Shown: positions 15,591 to 25,249, numbered from the stretch's first letter. The stretch: 64,000 bases of DNA from DATAMF01 sp964472565 (GCA_964472565.1 CAYYNB010000003.1:1-64000); one strand, 5' to 3'. The notes: generated by a model from the sequence alone, not told the origin. Made by a program: numbers and translations.

Positions 15591-17747
15591 CTAAGCGTTT
15601 TGCTGGATTAGCTCCACAATTTCAGGGAAATCGATTCCCAATGCTTTCACTTTTTCCATCGTGGGGATTCCCTTCGCACTCCAACCACGCCGCGTATACA
15701 CATTATCCACCAGCGTCTCATACTGCGCTTCCCGGTAGACTCGCAGTTTCGCCAATTTTTCTTCGGTGGTCATCCCGCTTGGATCAATCCCCACCAGATC
15801 GCGTAGTTGCCCATCATATCGTTCCACCCGTGACTCATACTCATCCACGGTCACGGGACCCATAGCGCGATACGGGGGATAATCATATTTCCGTGTCCCA
15901 TATCCCATTCTTAAGTTAAATAGCCGCTGAAAATTATATACCCGCTCCGATTGCTGGATCAGATCGTCTGGCGTGGTCGGTTTACCCGACAGCCCTTCAT
16001 ACAGCCAGGTATAGTTTTCTACGTGTTCAGGCACTTTATGCGGTTCTGCGGTTTGGCTGTTATTCGCAGGCATAATATCGTTCCAGGGCAGCTTGCACAG
16101 TCCATGTAAGCTGAACCATGTCCGCCACAGCGGAAAATAATGCAGCGCTTCAGCTTTTGCTTCAAAGGTCGGAAGTTGCTTCCGCACCATATCCATAAAG
16201 ATCAGCCATGCTTCGTCATGCTGCGGTCCCTTCGACGCCATCCCATAGCCGCCTTGCTGGGCCAGCGACTCCTTCGTCATATATTCCGAGATTTCCAGCC
16301 CCTTAATTTCCATGCCAATATCATGCATAAACTTGGGATCGCCGCCAAAATGTTCCGCGAAGTACTGCTTCATATATCGAATACCCTGTCCGACGATCAC
16401 CCCCAAGCCCTCACCACGTGCCATCTGGTGAAGCAGTTCCAGTGCCGCCAGGGCATTCCCCCAATCCAGTTCCAGTCCGCCTGTCCGCTCTTTATTAAGG
16501 ATTCCTTCGGCGTAGCATTCCATAACAAATGCAATCGAATTGCCGAGCGAAATCGTATCGATTCCATATGTATCGCAGTAGAAGTTCATCTCCAGAATCG
16601 CCAGCGGATCAAACATGCCAATATTCGATCCCAATCCGGCAATCGTCTCATATTCCGGCCCATCCACCAGCACGACTTCTCCTTTATACGGGCCTGTTTG
16701 CAAGTGGAAATGATCAACTCCATGCGCGCAGGCCAGCGTACACCCATACCAGCACCCATCCGGTATGCCGTGTGTGTACAGCTTATCCCATACTGCCGTA
16801 TCCAGTTTTGCCGCATCGGGATGTGATCCATAGCGGTAGTTATGGGTTGGCAGCAGATCAAAGTGATCCATAATTGGCGGCAGATGAGCCGTCCCGACTT
16901 CGCGCATATTATTCTGCTTGCTGTCGAGATCCGAAATTTCCTGGTTAATTCGTTTCCCCGCTTTGCGAATCAGATCCATATCTGCTGGATTATTGCTGTC
17001 GCCCTTCATACTGCTGTAGCGTACCACCAGCGCTTTGATCCGCTTCTGCCGGAATACACGCCCACAGCCGCCGCGCCCCGCCTGTTTAACGCGGATTTCT
17101 TTTCGACGGAGATCATAGAAGCTGAAATTCATAATCGAGTACCGCACATATTCCGCCGCCTGACCCGCCGATACCACCGATACGTTTTTGCGATCCTTCT
17201 CGTCCGCCGAATACATTTCGGTCAGTTCGCGTCCCAGCAAATGTGAGTCGATCTGTTCAAGCGGTGCTTCCTCAATCGTCACACGCCCCTCATCACCATC
17301 GATAACAACAATGACATCCCGCTCTGCGATCCCCTGAATTTCGAGCGCATCCCACCCGGCAAATTTCAGATATGGGCCAAAATATCCCCCCACATTACTG
17401 TCAATCGGCACATTCGTCAGCGGCGACAGCGTAACCACTGTCGATTTACCCGATCCAGGATAAGCGGTAATGCCACCAATTGGCCCTCCCGCGATCACAA
17501 TCTCATTTTCAGGATCATTCCACCGTGTTTTTCCGCTTACGGCATTCCATAACAGCCACAGGCCAAATCCACGCCCCCCCGTAAAAATGTCCTTCATTTC
17601 CTGGCTAACGGGTTTGCTCGTAATAGTATTATTTGACAGATTAATATGCAGCGTCCGGTTAGCATAACCCCGTTCTACTGGGTGTAGCTCATAATTAAAA
17701 TCGGCCAATAATTGATGTGCTTCTCTAATTTGGTCCAGTGTCGTCAT
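15591..17747 (-). CDS. Aldehyde:ferredoxin oxidoreductase, tungsten/molybdenum pterin enzyme
   Basis: A 718-residue AOR-family enzyme that would oxidise aldehydes (or a related carbonyl) with ferredoxin, using a bis-pterin W/Mo centre and one 4Fe-4S cluster. The N-terminal domain shows TGGRGFG near 55, GGPIGGITAYPGSGK near 85 and NVGGYFGPYLKFAGWD near 115, all AOR hallmarks. The cluster motif reads CWYGCTLAC, a C-x3-C-x3-C spacing, whereas the archetypal archaeal enzymes have C-x2-C-x3-C; a late cysteine in LCKLPW could be the fourth ligand. The ATG at 17747 has GGGAG upstream; in-frame ATG 17762 and TTG 17765 lie before it without one. It is a single gene with its own terminator. Two moeA genes about 10 kb away could serve its cofactor. 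Substrate unknown; a benzoyl-CoA-reductase-like role is less likely without partners. Confidence 0.9.
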   Translation of the reverse strand: MTTLDQIREAHQLLADFNYELHPVERGYANRTLHINLSNNTITSKPVSQEMKDIFTGGRGFGLWLLWNAVSGKTRWNDPENEIVIAGGPIGGITAYPGSGKSTVVTLSPLTNVPIDSNVGGYFGPYLKFAGWDALEIQGIAERDVIVVIDGDEGRVTIEEAPLEQIDSHLLGRELTEMYSADEKDRKNVSVVSAGQAAEYVRYSIMNFSFYDLRRKEIRVKQAGRGGCGRVFRQKRIKALVVRYSSMKGDSNNPADMDLIRKAGKRINQEISDLDSKQNNMREVGTAHLPPIMDHFDLLPTHNYRYGSHPDAAKLDTAVWDKLYTHGIPDGCWYGCTLACAHGVDHFHLQTGPYKGEVVLVDGPEYETIAGLGSNIGMFDPLAILEMNFYCDTYGIDTISLGNSIAFVMECYAEGILNKERTGGLELDWGNALAALELLHQMARGEGLGVIVGQGIRYMKQYFAEHFGGDPKFMHDIGMEIKGLEISEYMTKESLAQQGGYGMASKGPQHDEAWLIFMDMVRKQLPTFEAKAEALHYFPLWRTWFSLHGLCKLPWNDIMPANNSQTAEPHKVPEHVENYTWLYEGLSGKPTTPDDLIQQSERVYNFQRLFNLRMGYGTRKYDYPPYRAMGPVTVDEYESRVERYDGQLRDLVGIDPSGMTTEEKLAKLRVYREAQYETLVDNVYTRRGWSAKGIPTMEKVKALGIDFPEIVELIQQNA

Positions 17748-17863
17748 GTAAGCGTCTCCCATCAAAAATAGACTGTTTCTTTGATCATACTCGATGTCTG
17801 GTCGAGTGTCAGTTAGCCGATAACGAAAATCTCGCTAAAAAGTACCATTTTGCAGGGTAAAAT

Positions 17864-18457
17864 ATGCGCCATGAATTGGCCCAGCGAAAGATCAGACTAC
17901 TCATGAATAAGCTCTATTTTGTATCCTCCAACGAAGAAAAATACCGTGAAATTCGCGGTGCGCTGTTAGAGTCCGGTGTAGAAGTTGAGCGTATTTCCCT
18001 CGACCTTCCCGAAATCCAATCTCTCGATCCTGTCGAAGTTGCCGCCTACAAAGCTCGTAAAGCATATGAGCATTTACAAACCGGCTCCGTCTTAGTCGAA
18101 GACACCGGATTAGAAATCCTGGCTTGGAATGGTTTCCCCGGCGCTTTGATCAAGTGGGTGCTAAAAACAGTCGGCGAAGAAGGCTTGTGCCGCCAGTTAA
18201 ATGCATGGTCGGATCGTCGCTCACGTGCCACTGTGATCTTGTGTTTGTTCGATGGTCATGATCTGCATGTGTTTCGCGGTCAGAGCGAAGGAACCATCAC
18301 AGCTTCCCCACGTGGCGAGTTTGGCTTTGGCTGGGATAGCATCTTCCAGCCCGACGGTTATACTCAAACCTATGGTGAAATGTTACGTGAAGCCAAAATG
18401 CAGATTTCGATGCGTGGCCGTGCAGTGGAAGCGCTAAGGCGTTTTTTGCTTTCTTAG
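17864..18457 (+). CDS. HAM1/RdgB-family non-canonical purine NTP pyrophosphatase
   Basis: A roughly 184-197-residue HAM1-fold enzyme that would hydrolyse ITP/XTP-like nucleotides to monophosphates and keep them out of nucleic acids. The family start is visible in LYFVSSNEEKYREI. The metal and base-binding core is in VLVEDTGLEILAWNGFPGAL, and the GFGWDSIFQPDG and TYGEM segments lie near the end. The ATG at 17864 has AGGG at a good distance; an in-frame ATG at 17903 matches where family members usually begin, so either may be used. It is divergent from the AOR gene. It is somewhat divergent in the C-terminal loop, so exact substrate range is uncertain. Confidence 0.88.
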   Translation: MRHELAQRKIRLLMNKLYFVSSNEEKYREIRGALLESGVEVERISLDLPEIQSLDPVEVAAYKARKAYEHLQTGSVLVEDTGLEILAWNGFPGALIKWVLKTVGEEGLCRQLNAWSDRRSRATVILCLFDGHDLHVFRGQSEGTITASPRGEFGFGWDSIFQPDGYTQTYGEMLREAKMQISMRGRAVEALRRFLLS

Positions 18458-18525
18458 CTTTCAAATCCAGCTTCCTGTACAATTAGCGAATTGGGGCGTG
18501 GTTACGATCAACGGATAGGGCAGCA

Positions 18526-21500
18526 GTGGCAGAGCTATTTCAGTTAGACCGTCTCTATTTTGGTACCCTTGTGGGCAGCGCAGACCCTCCTGGTGTAATT
18601 GCGCACACACCCAACCTTACCCCTGCCCAGGTGGCCGAATGTTTGCGCCTTGCGCCTCTTGCGCCACTCGCCCCTGCGGACGATATGCCTGGCGCATTAG
18701 GTCTTTTTCGCGGCGATACCATCGACTTTATTCTGACCAAGTCGCAGTTCAACGATGCGAATCTACCTCAGGTGCTCTATATCTTGGTTCCATTAGCGGT
18801 ACTGCGTGCGCTGGGCGGAAATGTGCTGTCGTTCCGTTCGCTGGCCCTCACCGAAATGCCGTCCTTTTCCGCTTCCAAATTCAACCTTGTGCCCTACGAA
18901 TTTCGCGATCCGGTTCAGCTTACCGATGAAGAACAAACCAATTCCCTGAACGACTTGCTGTTATACTGCCAGGATTCGTTCAAAAATGTCGAGGGCATCT
19001 TATCGGGGCTGGTTCAAGGCTTACCTTTGGCAATTGTCAACAGCCCGGCATCGTTGGACAAGCGGCTGCGTTTTGTTCAAGGGTTGCTCTGTTTGCTCCC
19101 TGTCCCTGCGCGCATAGGAATCACGTTCGCCACTCATGTCAAAGAGACATCCCCTTCGCCCGCCCAGATTAAATTTTTCAGCCAGTCAGTGCCGCCGTCG
19201 AACCATCTGGTCTACGACTGGAATAATGGCAAATTGCTCACCCCGGCTCCCGATGATTCCTACAGCCGCTACATCATCGCTCAACTCCGCCTTGACCCAT
19301 CCCTGGTGATTGAGCAGACAGCGCAGTTATCCCGCACGGCAGTGTGGCGTGCCATGCACAAGGAGAATTTGAGTCAGGCCCTAAAGTGGGTTTCTCACCG
19401 TGCTGCAATTGATGAGGCCGTGCGCAATAACCAGCCTGCGGATCGTGAAACAGTAGCCGCAATTTTACGCGAAGACCCTACCCTGTCAGATGAATTGCGG
19501 TTGGCTTATACCCGTCATCTGCTGGCCTTCGCGCTTGCCCTGAATGAACCGGAATCCGCCGATCTGATTCCGACCAGTGCGGTTGCCAATCAAGCTCTCG
19601 CCACTGCCGTGACCGAACAATTGCAGGCGGCCGCTCAACACGGTGTAGTTTATCACCTGCTTGAACGTTGGTTGCTCCGTGTACCCGAATCCGCATCCCC
19701 AAGCTGGATCACCTTGTTGCACAAGTCTGCCCAACATCATTTGAATGACCTGCTTCAGCGTCCCGATCCGAAACCAGCATTAGAGTTTCTGGCCCATCTC
19801 CGCGCGCTGCCGCCTGCCTTGCGTTTCGCGGAGGTGATGTCCGATTTAGTGCTGGCCCTTCAGGTTCCGGCTCGTTCTAATCCAACTCTCGCTCGTGAAT
19901 TGTTTCTTTTAGCCGTCGAGTCTATGCCTCCTGGTGAATTATTCCGGCTGCTTGGAGATGCAGAACTCGTCTGCCAACTCCCCGAACCCACCCAGGTTGC
20001 CTTATCCCATCTCCAACCCGAACCCCGGCATCCCGCGCCGCCGCACGTTTTAGATATGGGCGCGCGCGTCTTTGGGGATGGTCGCCGTATGCTTATTTTG
20101 GCGCGTTTAGCTGAGTGGGCTATGTATTTGCGCCGTTCTGAACTGGTGGATACAGGGGCGCTTCAGGCGCTTTTAGTCATGGCCCAGTCACCTCAGATTG
20201 CGCGTTTTGAAACCCTGATCCAGCATATCATCGAAGATTTTAGCGAAATCTCCATTTTGCGCGTGCTTGAACCGCCCGGTCCACGCGTTTTAGTTCAATT
20301 GTTGCTTCACACACACGAGTATGATCGGGCTGCTGTGCAGTTGGAGTTTTATCAGAACACCCTTTTTGGTCCCGAACGCCTCGATGAATTCACGAAGTTG
20401 GCGAGCGAAATCTTCCTGATGACACCGCTTTCCAACGAGGAATTAACGATAGCCCTGAAGCAGTTCGAAGGCGATCAACTCCGCTCGGAACCTCGCGCGA
20501 TGATCTACTGTGCCGCCTTGATCAATCGCCAGTGGGCGGCTGATCAGGAATATCCCGCCCGCCGCTTAACCACCCTGCTTTTTAACGACAGTAATCTGAT
20601 TCGGACCATCGGACACGAAAACGCGCTGAAGTTGCTTCAGTTTTATGCGCGTGCTCACAATGCGCTGGATGCGCTGCGTATCGGTTCTGTCTTGGTCGAT
20701 TATGCAATTCAAACCAGGAATACGGGCGCGCCGCTCGTTACCCAGGTGTGGTCATCTCTCCGGTGGAACACCGAAGTATCCGATGCCGCACTGGAGTTGC
20801 TGCGCCGTTTTATACGGGTGATGCCGCTGTCCGAAGTGCCCAAGTTAACTGCCTATTTCACACAGACTCTTGGCGCGCCCATCGGTGAGGCATTACAGGC
20901 GGCCACTTTGATGCGCCTGGTTTTGACCGACTCGGGCCTGATGCGTTTTGCGGATGATGTTCACATCACCGTCCACCTGCTCTTTGATCTCGCCACGACC
21001 TACCATTCCCAAAAAGAACTCCCGCCCAAACACCGTCTGCGCCGCGATCTCGACACCATGACGGGCGGCCTGTCTGAAGAAGAGCGCCAGCGAATTGCCG
21101 CGAATGTGTCTCAAATCGTGCAGCAGGTTTTTGACTTAGGTCAAAAGCGAACCCGTGCTCGGAACAAAGCATCCGTAGCCGAGTCGTTTGTTCATGCCCA
21201 GGCCTTGCCCCAAACAGGAGTTGACCTGCTCTTTTTTATCGGCGGTCATTTTTCGCAGCGGAAAATTTTCTCGCTCAATCTGGAACGTGAGTCCATGACC
21301 CATATCTTCGGCAATCGGTCTGCGGCCATGTTCTTGCGCGAAACAGATGCGATGATCCGGCTTCTGAATGGTTTGCAGGCCGCCGATCTACGTGTTTTTA
21401 AGTTGAGTATCAAGGCGCTGTCCGCTGAACTGGATAGTTTATGGGCCAGTTTATCTCTCTACAACCAGCGCCGCATTCAGGACCAGTTTGCCGAAGACTG

Positions 21501-21672
21501 CCAGCATCTGGCCGATATAATCGGCATTTTGTCCGACCAAATTAACGAGCGCGTTTTATCAGCTACTGGCATTGGTCACCAGCTCGAAACAGGCCAGCGC
21601 CTCCCCGAAACAGGCCTCGAAGCCATGCGTTGGATTTATGGCTATTTTGCTCGTAAGCACCCGCGCGGATGA
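18526..21672 (+). CDS. Large helical-repeat protein, possibly GAP1-like
   Basis: A 1048-residue soluble protein starting at GTG with AGGG six bases upstream. Residues 1-130 (LYFGTLVGSADPPGV onward) and about 165-215 (a LPLAIVNSP segment, then RIGITFATHV) loosely resemble the N-terminal and middle domains of GAP1, the GTPase-associated protein 1 family found with conflict-system GTPases. The remaining 800 residues are Leu/Ala-rich and look like irregular alpha-helical repeats, suggesting a scaffold. No catalytic motif is seen. Its stop overlaps the next gene (ATGA), a lipoprotein. The GAP1 resemblance is from memory of the pattern and is tentative; without it this is a hypothetical scaffold protein. 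Confidence 0.75.
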   Translation: MAELFQLDRLYFGTLVGSADPPGVIAHTPNLTPAQVAECLRLAPLAPLAPADDMPGALGLFRGDTIDFILTKSQFNDANLPQVLYILVPLAVLRALGGNVLSFRSLALTEMPSFSASKFNLVPYEFRDPVQLTDEEQTNSLNDLLLYCQDSFKNVEGILSGLVQGLPLAIVNSPASLDKRLRFVQGLLCLLPVPARIGITFATHVKETSPSPAQIKFFSQSVPPSNHLVYDWNNGKLLTPAPDDSYSRYIIAQLRLDPSLVIEQTAQLSRTAVWRAMHKENLSQALKWVSHRAAIDEAVRNNQPADRETVAAILREDPTLSDELRLAYTRHLLAFALALNEPESADLIPTSAVANQALATAVTEQLQAAAQHGVVYHLLERWLLRVPESASPSWITLLHKSAQHHLNDLLQRPDPKPALEFLAHLRALPPALRFAEVMSDLVLALQVPARSNPTLARELFLLAVESMPPGELFRLLGDAELVCQLPEPTQVALSHLQPEPRHPAPPHVLDMGARVFGDGRRMLILARLAEWAMYLRRSELVDTGALQALLVMAQSPQIARFETLIQHIIEDFSEISILRVLEPPGPRVLVQLLLHTHEYDRAAVQLEFYQNTLFGPERLDEFTKLASEIFLMTPLSNEELTIALKQFEGDQLRSEPRAMIYCAALINRQWAADQEYPARRLTTLLFNDSNLIRTIGHENALKLLQFYARAHNALDALRIGSVLVDYAIQTRNTGAPLVTQVWSSLRWNTEVSDAALELLRRFIRVMPLSEVPKLTAYFTQTLGAPIGEALQAATLMRLVLTDSGLMRFADDVHITVHLLFDLATTYHSQKELPPKHRLRRDLDTMTGGLSEEERQRIAANVSQIVQQVFDLGQKRTRARNKASVAESFVHAQALPQTGVDLLFFIGGHFSQRKIFSLNLERESMTHIFGNRSAAMFLRETDAMIRLLNGLQAADLRVFKLSIKALSAELDSLWASLSLYNQRRIQDQFAEDCQHLADIIGILSDQINERVLSATGIGHQLETGQRLPETGLEAMRWIYGYFARKHPRG

Positions 21673-22994
21673 TAGTTATGAAATATCGGATTTTTAGCCT
21701 GGTATTGCTCTGCTTTTTGTTAGCCTGTACCGTGCTGGAAGATAACACCTCCTCGTCATCCGTTGCCCCCACCCGCACGCCTGCGCCAACCCCATCCACG
21801 CTGGCGCTTCACGAGAATATGACCCTTAATGCGGGTGCCCGTGTCCGCGTAACAGTGCGTTCCGTTGAACTTCTCAATCGTGAACCTGATACCTCCGCCC
21901 AGTTATTTATGGTTTTAGCTGATGGTCAGGGCCACAGCAGTTATTTGTTATACCCGGCCAATCGTTCAGGCGATCCCACCGATCAGTTCAACTTGGCTGA
22001 TTATCCACTTGAACTCAGTCTGGATACCCGGTCCACTTCTGTTACGCTGTGGATTTTAGCGCTGCATAACAGCCGTTATCTCGGTGCCGAAAAATTGGGT
22101 CTTTTGGCCCTCGCCCTCAATCTCTCACGTGGGTTTGATAACTGGTTAGCCGTCGGCGATCCTGTGGACGACCCGCTGGCGGGAGTAGTGAGTCAGTCCG
22201 AAGGGGTGCTCTACGAATGGTTTGCAGGGGCTGAGGTTTTGGGGCAGGGAATCACCACATTCGCCAAAGCGGAGAATTGGAACTTTGGCACTAACGTGCT
22301 GCGTTCCGCCGATGACGGCCTGAGCGCAGTTTATAGTATGGAGTATATTTCCGAAGAAGAAGTGGCTCTCATCACACCCACGCCGTCAAGCCAGCCAGGG
22401 GATCACCCTGATTATGATTTAATCTTGGACGAAGATTTTTTAGGAGGGCGCAGTGTCTACGATTGGTTCCAGGGCCAGGACACTACCTACGCCAATAGTG
22501 TGGTCGCTGGCGCATACGAGATCAGCCTGACCGACATTCGCAGTCGCGAATTTGGCGTCTCCTGGGGATCAATGGAGGGTCAGCGCTTCAGCCGTTATCT
22601 TCTCGAAGCCGACATTCGCTTGCTCGAAAATTCCGTCCTGGGTGCGCGTTATGGCATCTGGTATAACTACCAGGACGGCAAAAATTTTATGTATTTTGGT
22701 ATCTCCAACGATGGTCGTTATCTGGTAGCGATCTTCAAGGATAACCTGAAAATCCGGGAGATTCAGGGTTGGACCATACACCCCGTGATTCATACGGGCG
22801 CAGCACAGAACACCTTAAGTGTCGAGGCGGATGGAAACGGCAATTTTACACTAGGTATTAACGGGAGCGAAGTGATCGCTTTCACCGACGAAACCTATCC
22901 AAGTGGTGAAATAGCGTTTTTCTGTTATGCTCAGAGTGTCCCGGCTACCTGCCATCTGGAACGCCTTCGCCTTTGGGAGCCGCCCACCGAATAA
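21669..22994 (+). CDS. Lipoprotein with C-terminal LamG/ConA-like domain
   Basis: A 441-residue predicted lipoprotein: a hydrophobic signal ending LLAC with the lipidated cysteine at 20, then a Ser/Thr/Pro-rich linker. Residues 40-230 form a beta-rich domain of unknown type. Residues of about 245-438 resemble a concanavalin-like jelly roll of the 3-keto-disaccharide-hydrolase/LamG kind, with FSRYLLEADIRLL, YGIWYNYQDGKNFMYFG and SGEIAFFCYA strands. Such domains bind or process glycans at the cell surface, but no catalytic residues can be assigned. The start overlaps the preceding stop (ATGA at 21669-21672), which couples it to the large helical protein; an in-frame ATG at 21678 is an alternative. 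Confidence 0.82.
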   Translation: MIVMKYRIFSLVLLCFLLACTVLEDNTSSSSVAPTRTPAPTPSTLALHENMTLNAGARVRVTVRSVELLNREPDTSAQLFMVLADGQGHSSYLLYPANRSGDPTDQFNLADYPLELSLDTRSTSVTLWILALHNSRYLGAEKLGLLALALNLSRGFDNWLAVGDPVDDPLAGVVSQSEGVLYEWFAGAEVLGQGITTFAKAENWNFGTNVLRSADDGLSAVYSMEYISEEEVALITPTPSSQPGDHPDYDLILDEDFLGGRSVYDWFQGQDTTYANSVVAGAYEISLTDIRSREFGVSWGSMEGQRFSRYLLEADIRLLENSVLGARYGIWYNYQDGKNFMYFGISNDGRYLVAIFKDNLKIREIQGWTIHPVIHTGAAQNTLSVEADGNGNFTLGINGSEVIAFTDETYPSGEIAFFCYAQSVPATCHLERLRLWEPPTE

Positions 22995-23035
22995 TCGATT
23001 TTATGTATGCGGCGTTTGAACACTTGGCTTCCCAC

Positions 23036-23872
23036 TTATAAGCTGATTAGTCGTGGCACCAGCAAAATGAGCGTCCCCGCACTGATCTGGCAGAAAAAAC
23101 TGGCTGCTAATCCGTGCCGAAAATGGACATAGCTGTACAAAAAGTTGAGCGCAACCAATGCCGTTCCCATCACAAATCCGACAGCCGGTGTTCTCCCCAA
23201 TCCGAGATTAGGGAAAAAAAGCACGATCGACCATACACTTGCCAGCAGCGCCACCACCGGAATCGGGTGAACGCGTTGCAGCGCACCTCGAAAGAACAAC
23301 CCTTCCGATACCGGCATCACAAACACAGTCGCTTGAAATACCCACGTATTCAGCAGTGGGTTGTCTTTCTGCCCGCCAGCGAATAGCCGCTCCGACGTAA
23401 TCGTTAGCGTATTTCCTCCCACAATCATCAGCGCCCCACCAATAAACACCCCCAATCCGATCCCCCACAGCAGATCACCCGGATCGCTGATCTTAAATTG
23501 GATCCCGCTTCCCAATAGAAACGCCATCCCGCCCATCAGCGCCAAAAACGCCCATAGGATCACATATCGTGCGTTATCTGGAATCGGCAGCAGACCGATC
23601 CCTAGCGCCATCGCCAGAATATACCCGAACACCGGGTCCATATCCTGCCGTGATGTGCGTGTGATCCGGACAGTAGGCGTAGCGGGAGCGAATTCGCTTT
23701 CTTCGCTTTCGTCTTCTTCGTCTACGAGTTCAATCGGCGCTAACGGGATCACCTGCGGTGCATGACCACTTCGCAGCCGCCGCCGGTCCAGGGGAGCCAT
23801 CGGTTTTGGTTCCGCCCCGGATGGGGAAGCTTCGGGTGTTTCGTCGTCAGGAGCAGAAAACGGCGCTTTCAC
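23036..23872 (-). CDS. CPBP-like membrane protein with degenerate protease motifs
   Basis: A 278-residue protein with an acidic, Pro-rich cytoplasmic N-terminus (1-80) and about six to seven membrane spans. The segment SEGLFFRGALQ resembles motif 1 (EExxxR) of CPBP/Abi intramembrane proteases, but the second Glu is Gly. The FxxxH motif is not found where expected, and only HFRHGLAAS loosely matches the third motif. It is thus either a pseudo-protease or a CPBP relative with another role. The start is GTG, overlapping the threonine aldolase stop as GTGA (23869-23872), so it is the last gene of the nitrilase-like operon. Confidence 0.7.
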   Translation of the reverse strand: MKAPFSAPDDETPEASPSGAEPKPMAPLDRRRLRSGHAPQVIPLAPIELVDEEDESEESEFAPATPTVRITRTSRQDMDPVFGYILAMALGIGLLPIPDNARYVILWAFLALMGGMAFLLGSGIQFKISDPGDLLWGIGLGVFIGGALMIVGGNTLTITSERLFAGGQKDNPLLNTWVFQATVFVMPVSEGLFFRGALQRVHPIPVVALLASVWSIVLFFPNLGLGRTPAVGFVMGTALVALNFLYSYVHFRHGLAASFFCQISAGTLILLVPRLISL

Positions 23873-24906
23873 GGCAGTTCCTCAACCAGAGCCTTTAACA
23901 CCATCTCAATATGTTCCGTGCTGATCCAGTAATGCGTCACCGCCCGGAAACCGTATTCTCCCATAGCCATGATCCAGATATTCCGTGCTGCCAACTGTTC
24001 AGCCATCTTTGGTGCCGTGATTACTGCATCCTCGCGTATCCGGAAAAATACCATGTTGGTCTGTACTCGCGTCAGGTCGATTTCAAATTGTGGAATCTGT
24101 GCGATGCCTTCCGCTAGGTACCGTGCATTCGCGTGATCCTCACCCAACCGTTGTGTCATTTTCTCCAGCGCGATCAGGCCCGCTGCTGCCAGCACCCCGG
24201 CTTGCCGCATCCCCCCGCCTAACATTTTGCGCGCACGTCGCGCTTCTTCGATAAATGCTCGCGTCCCGACCAGCACCGATCCCACTGGCGCACATAATCC
24301 CTTGGATAAGCAAAATGAGATGCTGTCCGCCGCTTCGACTAGTTCCGCCACGTCACATTGAACGGCGGTTGCCGCGTTGAAAATTCGCGCCCCGTCGATA
24401 TGCAAAGCCAGTCCATTTTCCCGTGCGATTTCTCCTACCGCATCAATATAAGCCTTTGGCAGCGGAATACCACCCACTGTGCCCTGTGTATTTTCCAGTG
24501 CGATCAACCGGGTGCGCGGCATATGAATATTGTCTGGGCGTATAGCATGCTGAATATCTTCGATCCGCAGCGTCCCATCTGCCTGCACCGGAACAGTATG
24601 TGGATGCACCCCACCGAGCGCCGCGATCCCCCCGGCCTCATACACAAAGGTGTGTGCCTTATCTCCGAGAATCGCCTCGTCACCCCGTCCGCAGTGCGTC
24701 AGGACTGCGACCAGATTACCCATCGTCCCACTGCTAACCAGTAGGCCTGCTTCTTTTCCGAGACGTTTTGCCGCTTCGTCCTGAAGACGGTTGACAGTCG
24801 GGTCCTCTCCAAATACATCATCTCCCACTGCCGCTGTCGCCATTGCCTCTCGCATCTCAGGCGTGGGCCATGTCACCGTATCGCTTCGTAAATCTATTCG
24901 ATCCAT
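23869..24906 (-). CDS. ltaE: Low-specificity L-threonine aldolase
   Basis: A 345-residue PLP enzyme that cleaves L-threonine or allo-threonine to glycine and acetaldehyde. It begins RIDLRSDTVTWPTPEM, the usual family opening, has the HIDGARIFNAA segment that holds the cofactor aspartate, and places the PLP lysine at K202 in CLSKGLCAPVGS. The ATG at 24906 follows GAGG by 9 bases. The frame stays open upstream to 25095, but that extension overlaps another ORF and is not family-like. A strong hairpin sits just upstream of the gene and may attenuate it within the operon. Assignment is firm. Confidence 0.95.
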   Translation of the reverse strand: MDRIDLRSDTVTWPTPEMREAMATAAVGDDVFGEDPTVNRLQDEAAKRLGKEAGLLVSSGTMGNLVAVLTHCGRGDEAILGDKAHTFVYEAGGIAALGGVHPHTVPVQADGTLRIEDIQHAIRPDNIHMPRTRLIALENTQGTVGGIPLPKAYIDAVGEIARENGLALHIDGARIFNAATAVQCDVAELVEAADSISFCLSKGLCAPVGSVLVGTRAFIEEARRARKMLGGGMRQAGVLAAAGLIALEKMTQRLGEDHANARYLAEGIAQIPQFEIDLTRVQTNMVFFRIREDAVITAPKMAEQLAARNIWIMAMGEYGFRAVTHYWISTEHIEMVLKALVEELP

Positions 24907-24928
24907 TAGGAACTTCCTCTTCATAAAA

Positions 24929-24956
24929 CCGCCCGACGTCGAACAACGCCGGGCGG
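24929..24956 (-). terminator. Attenuator-like hairpin before ltaE
   Basis: On the minus strand an 11-bp stem (one G-T pair, 6-base loop; arms CCGCCCGGCGT and ACGTCGGGCGG) is followed by TTTT. It lies between the small membrane-protein gene and ltaE, 23 bases before the ltaE start, so readthrough is needed unless ltaE has its own promoter. Confidence 0.65.
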
Positions 24957-24986
24957 AATATGTATAACTTGTGAATGCAACTAACT

Positions 24987-25247
24987 CTACAACAGGATAA
25001 GCATCAGGACAAAGAACGCGATACAGGCCAACAGCGATCCAAACAGTGCCAGTTCGATCACCGAGAGTGCCGCTAATGCCGTTGGAGCCGCCCACAGCAC
25101 CTTAACCAGAGTTTGCACCCACCCCGGCATTTCCTGCGCATCCGCATATTCCGTTGGTGCCCCAACGTACTCCACTTCCTGTTCCTCAATCGGTAAAGGT
25201 GAAGTGGGGTGGCGATGAGAGGCTTTTTCGCCTGTATCCGGTAACAT
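24987..25247 (-). CDS. Small membrane protein
   Basis: An 86-residue protein with a polar, acidic N-terminal 42 residues and a hydrophobic second half that could form one or two spans (about 45-86). It begins two bases after the stop of the nitrilase-like gene, in the same operon. I recognise no family. The tight packing supports it as real, but the short length keeps confidence moderate. Confidence 0.6.
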   Translation of the reverse strand: MLPDTGEKASHRHPTSPLPIEEQEVEYVGAPTEYADAQEMPGWVQTLVKVLWAAPTALAALSVIELALFGSLLACIAFFVLMLILL

Positions 25248-25249
25248 GC

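Noticed and set aside
24907..25095. N-terminal extension of threonine aldolase
   Set aside because: The family begins at RIDLRSDTV, a ribosome-binding site precedes 24906, and the extension overlaps a hairpin and the small membrane-protein gene.
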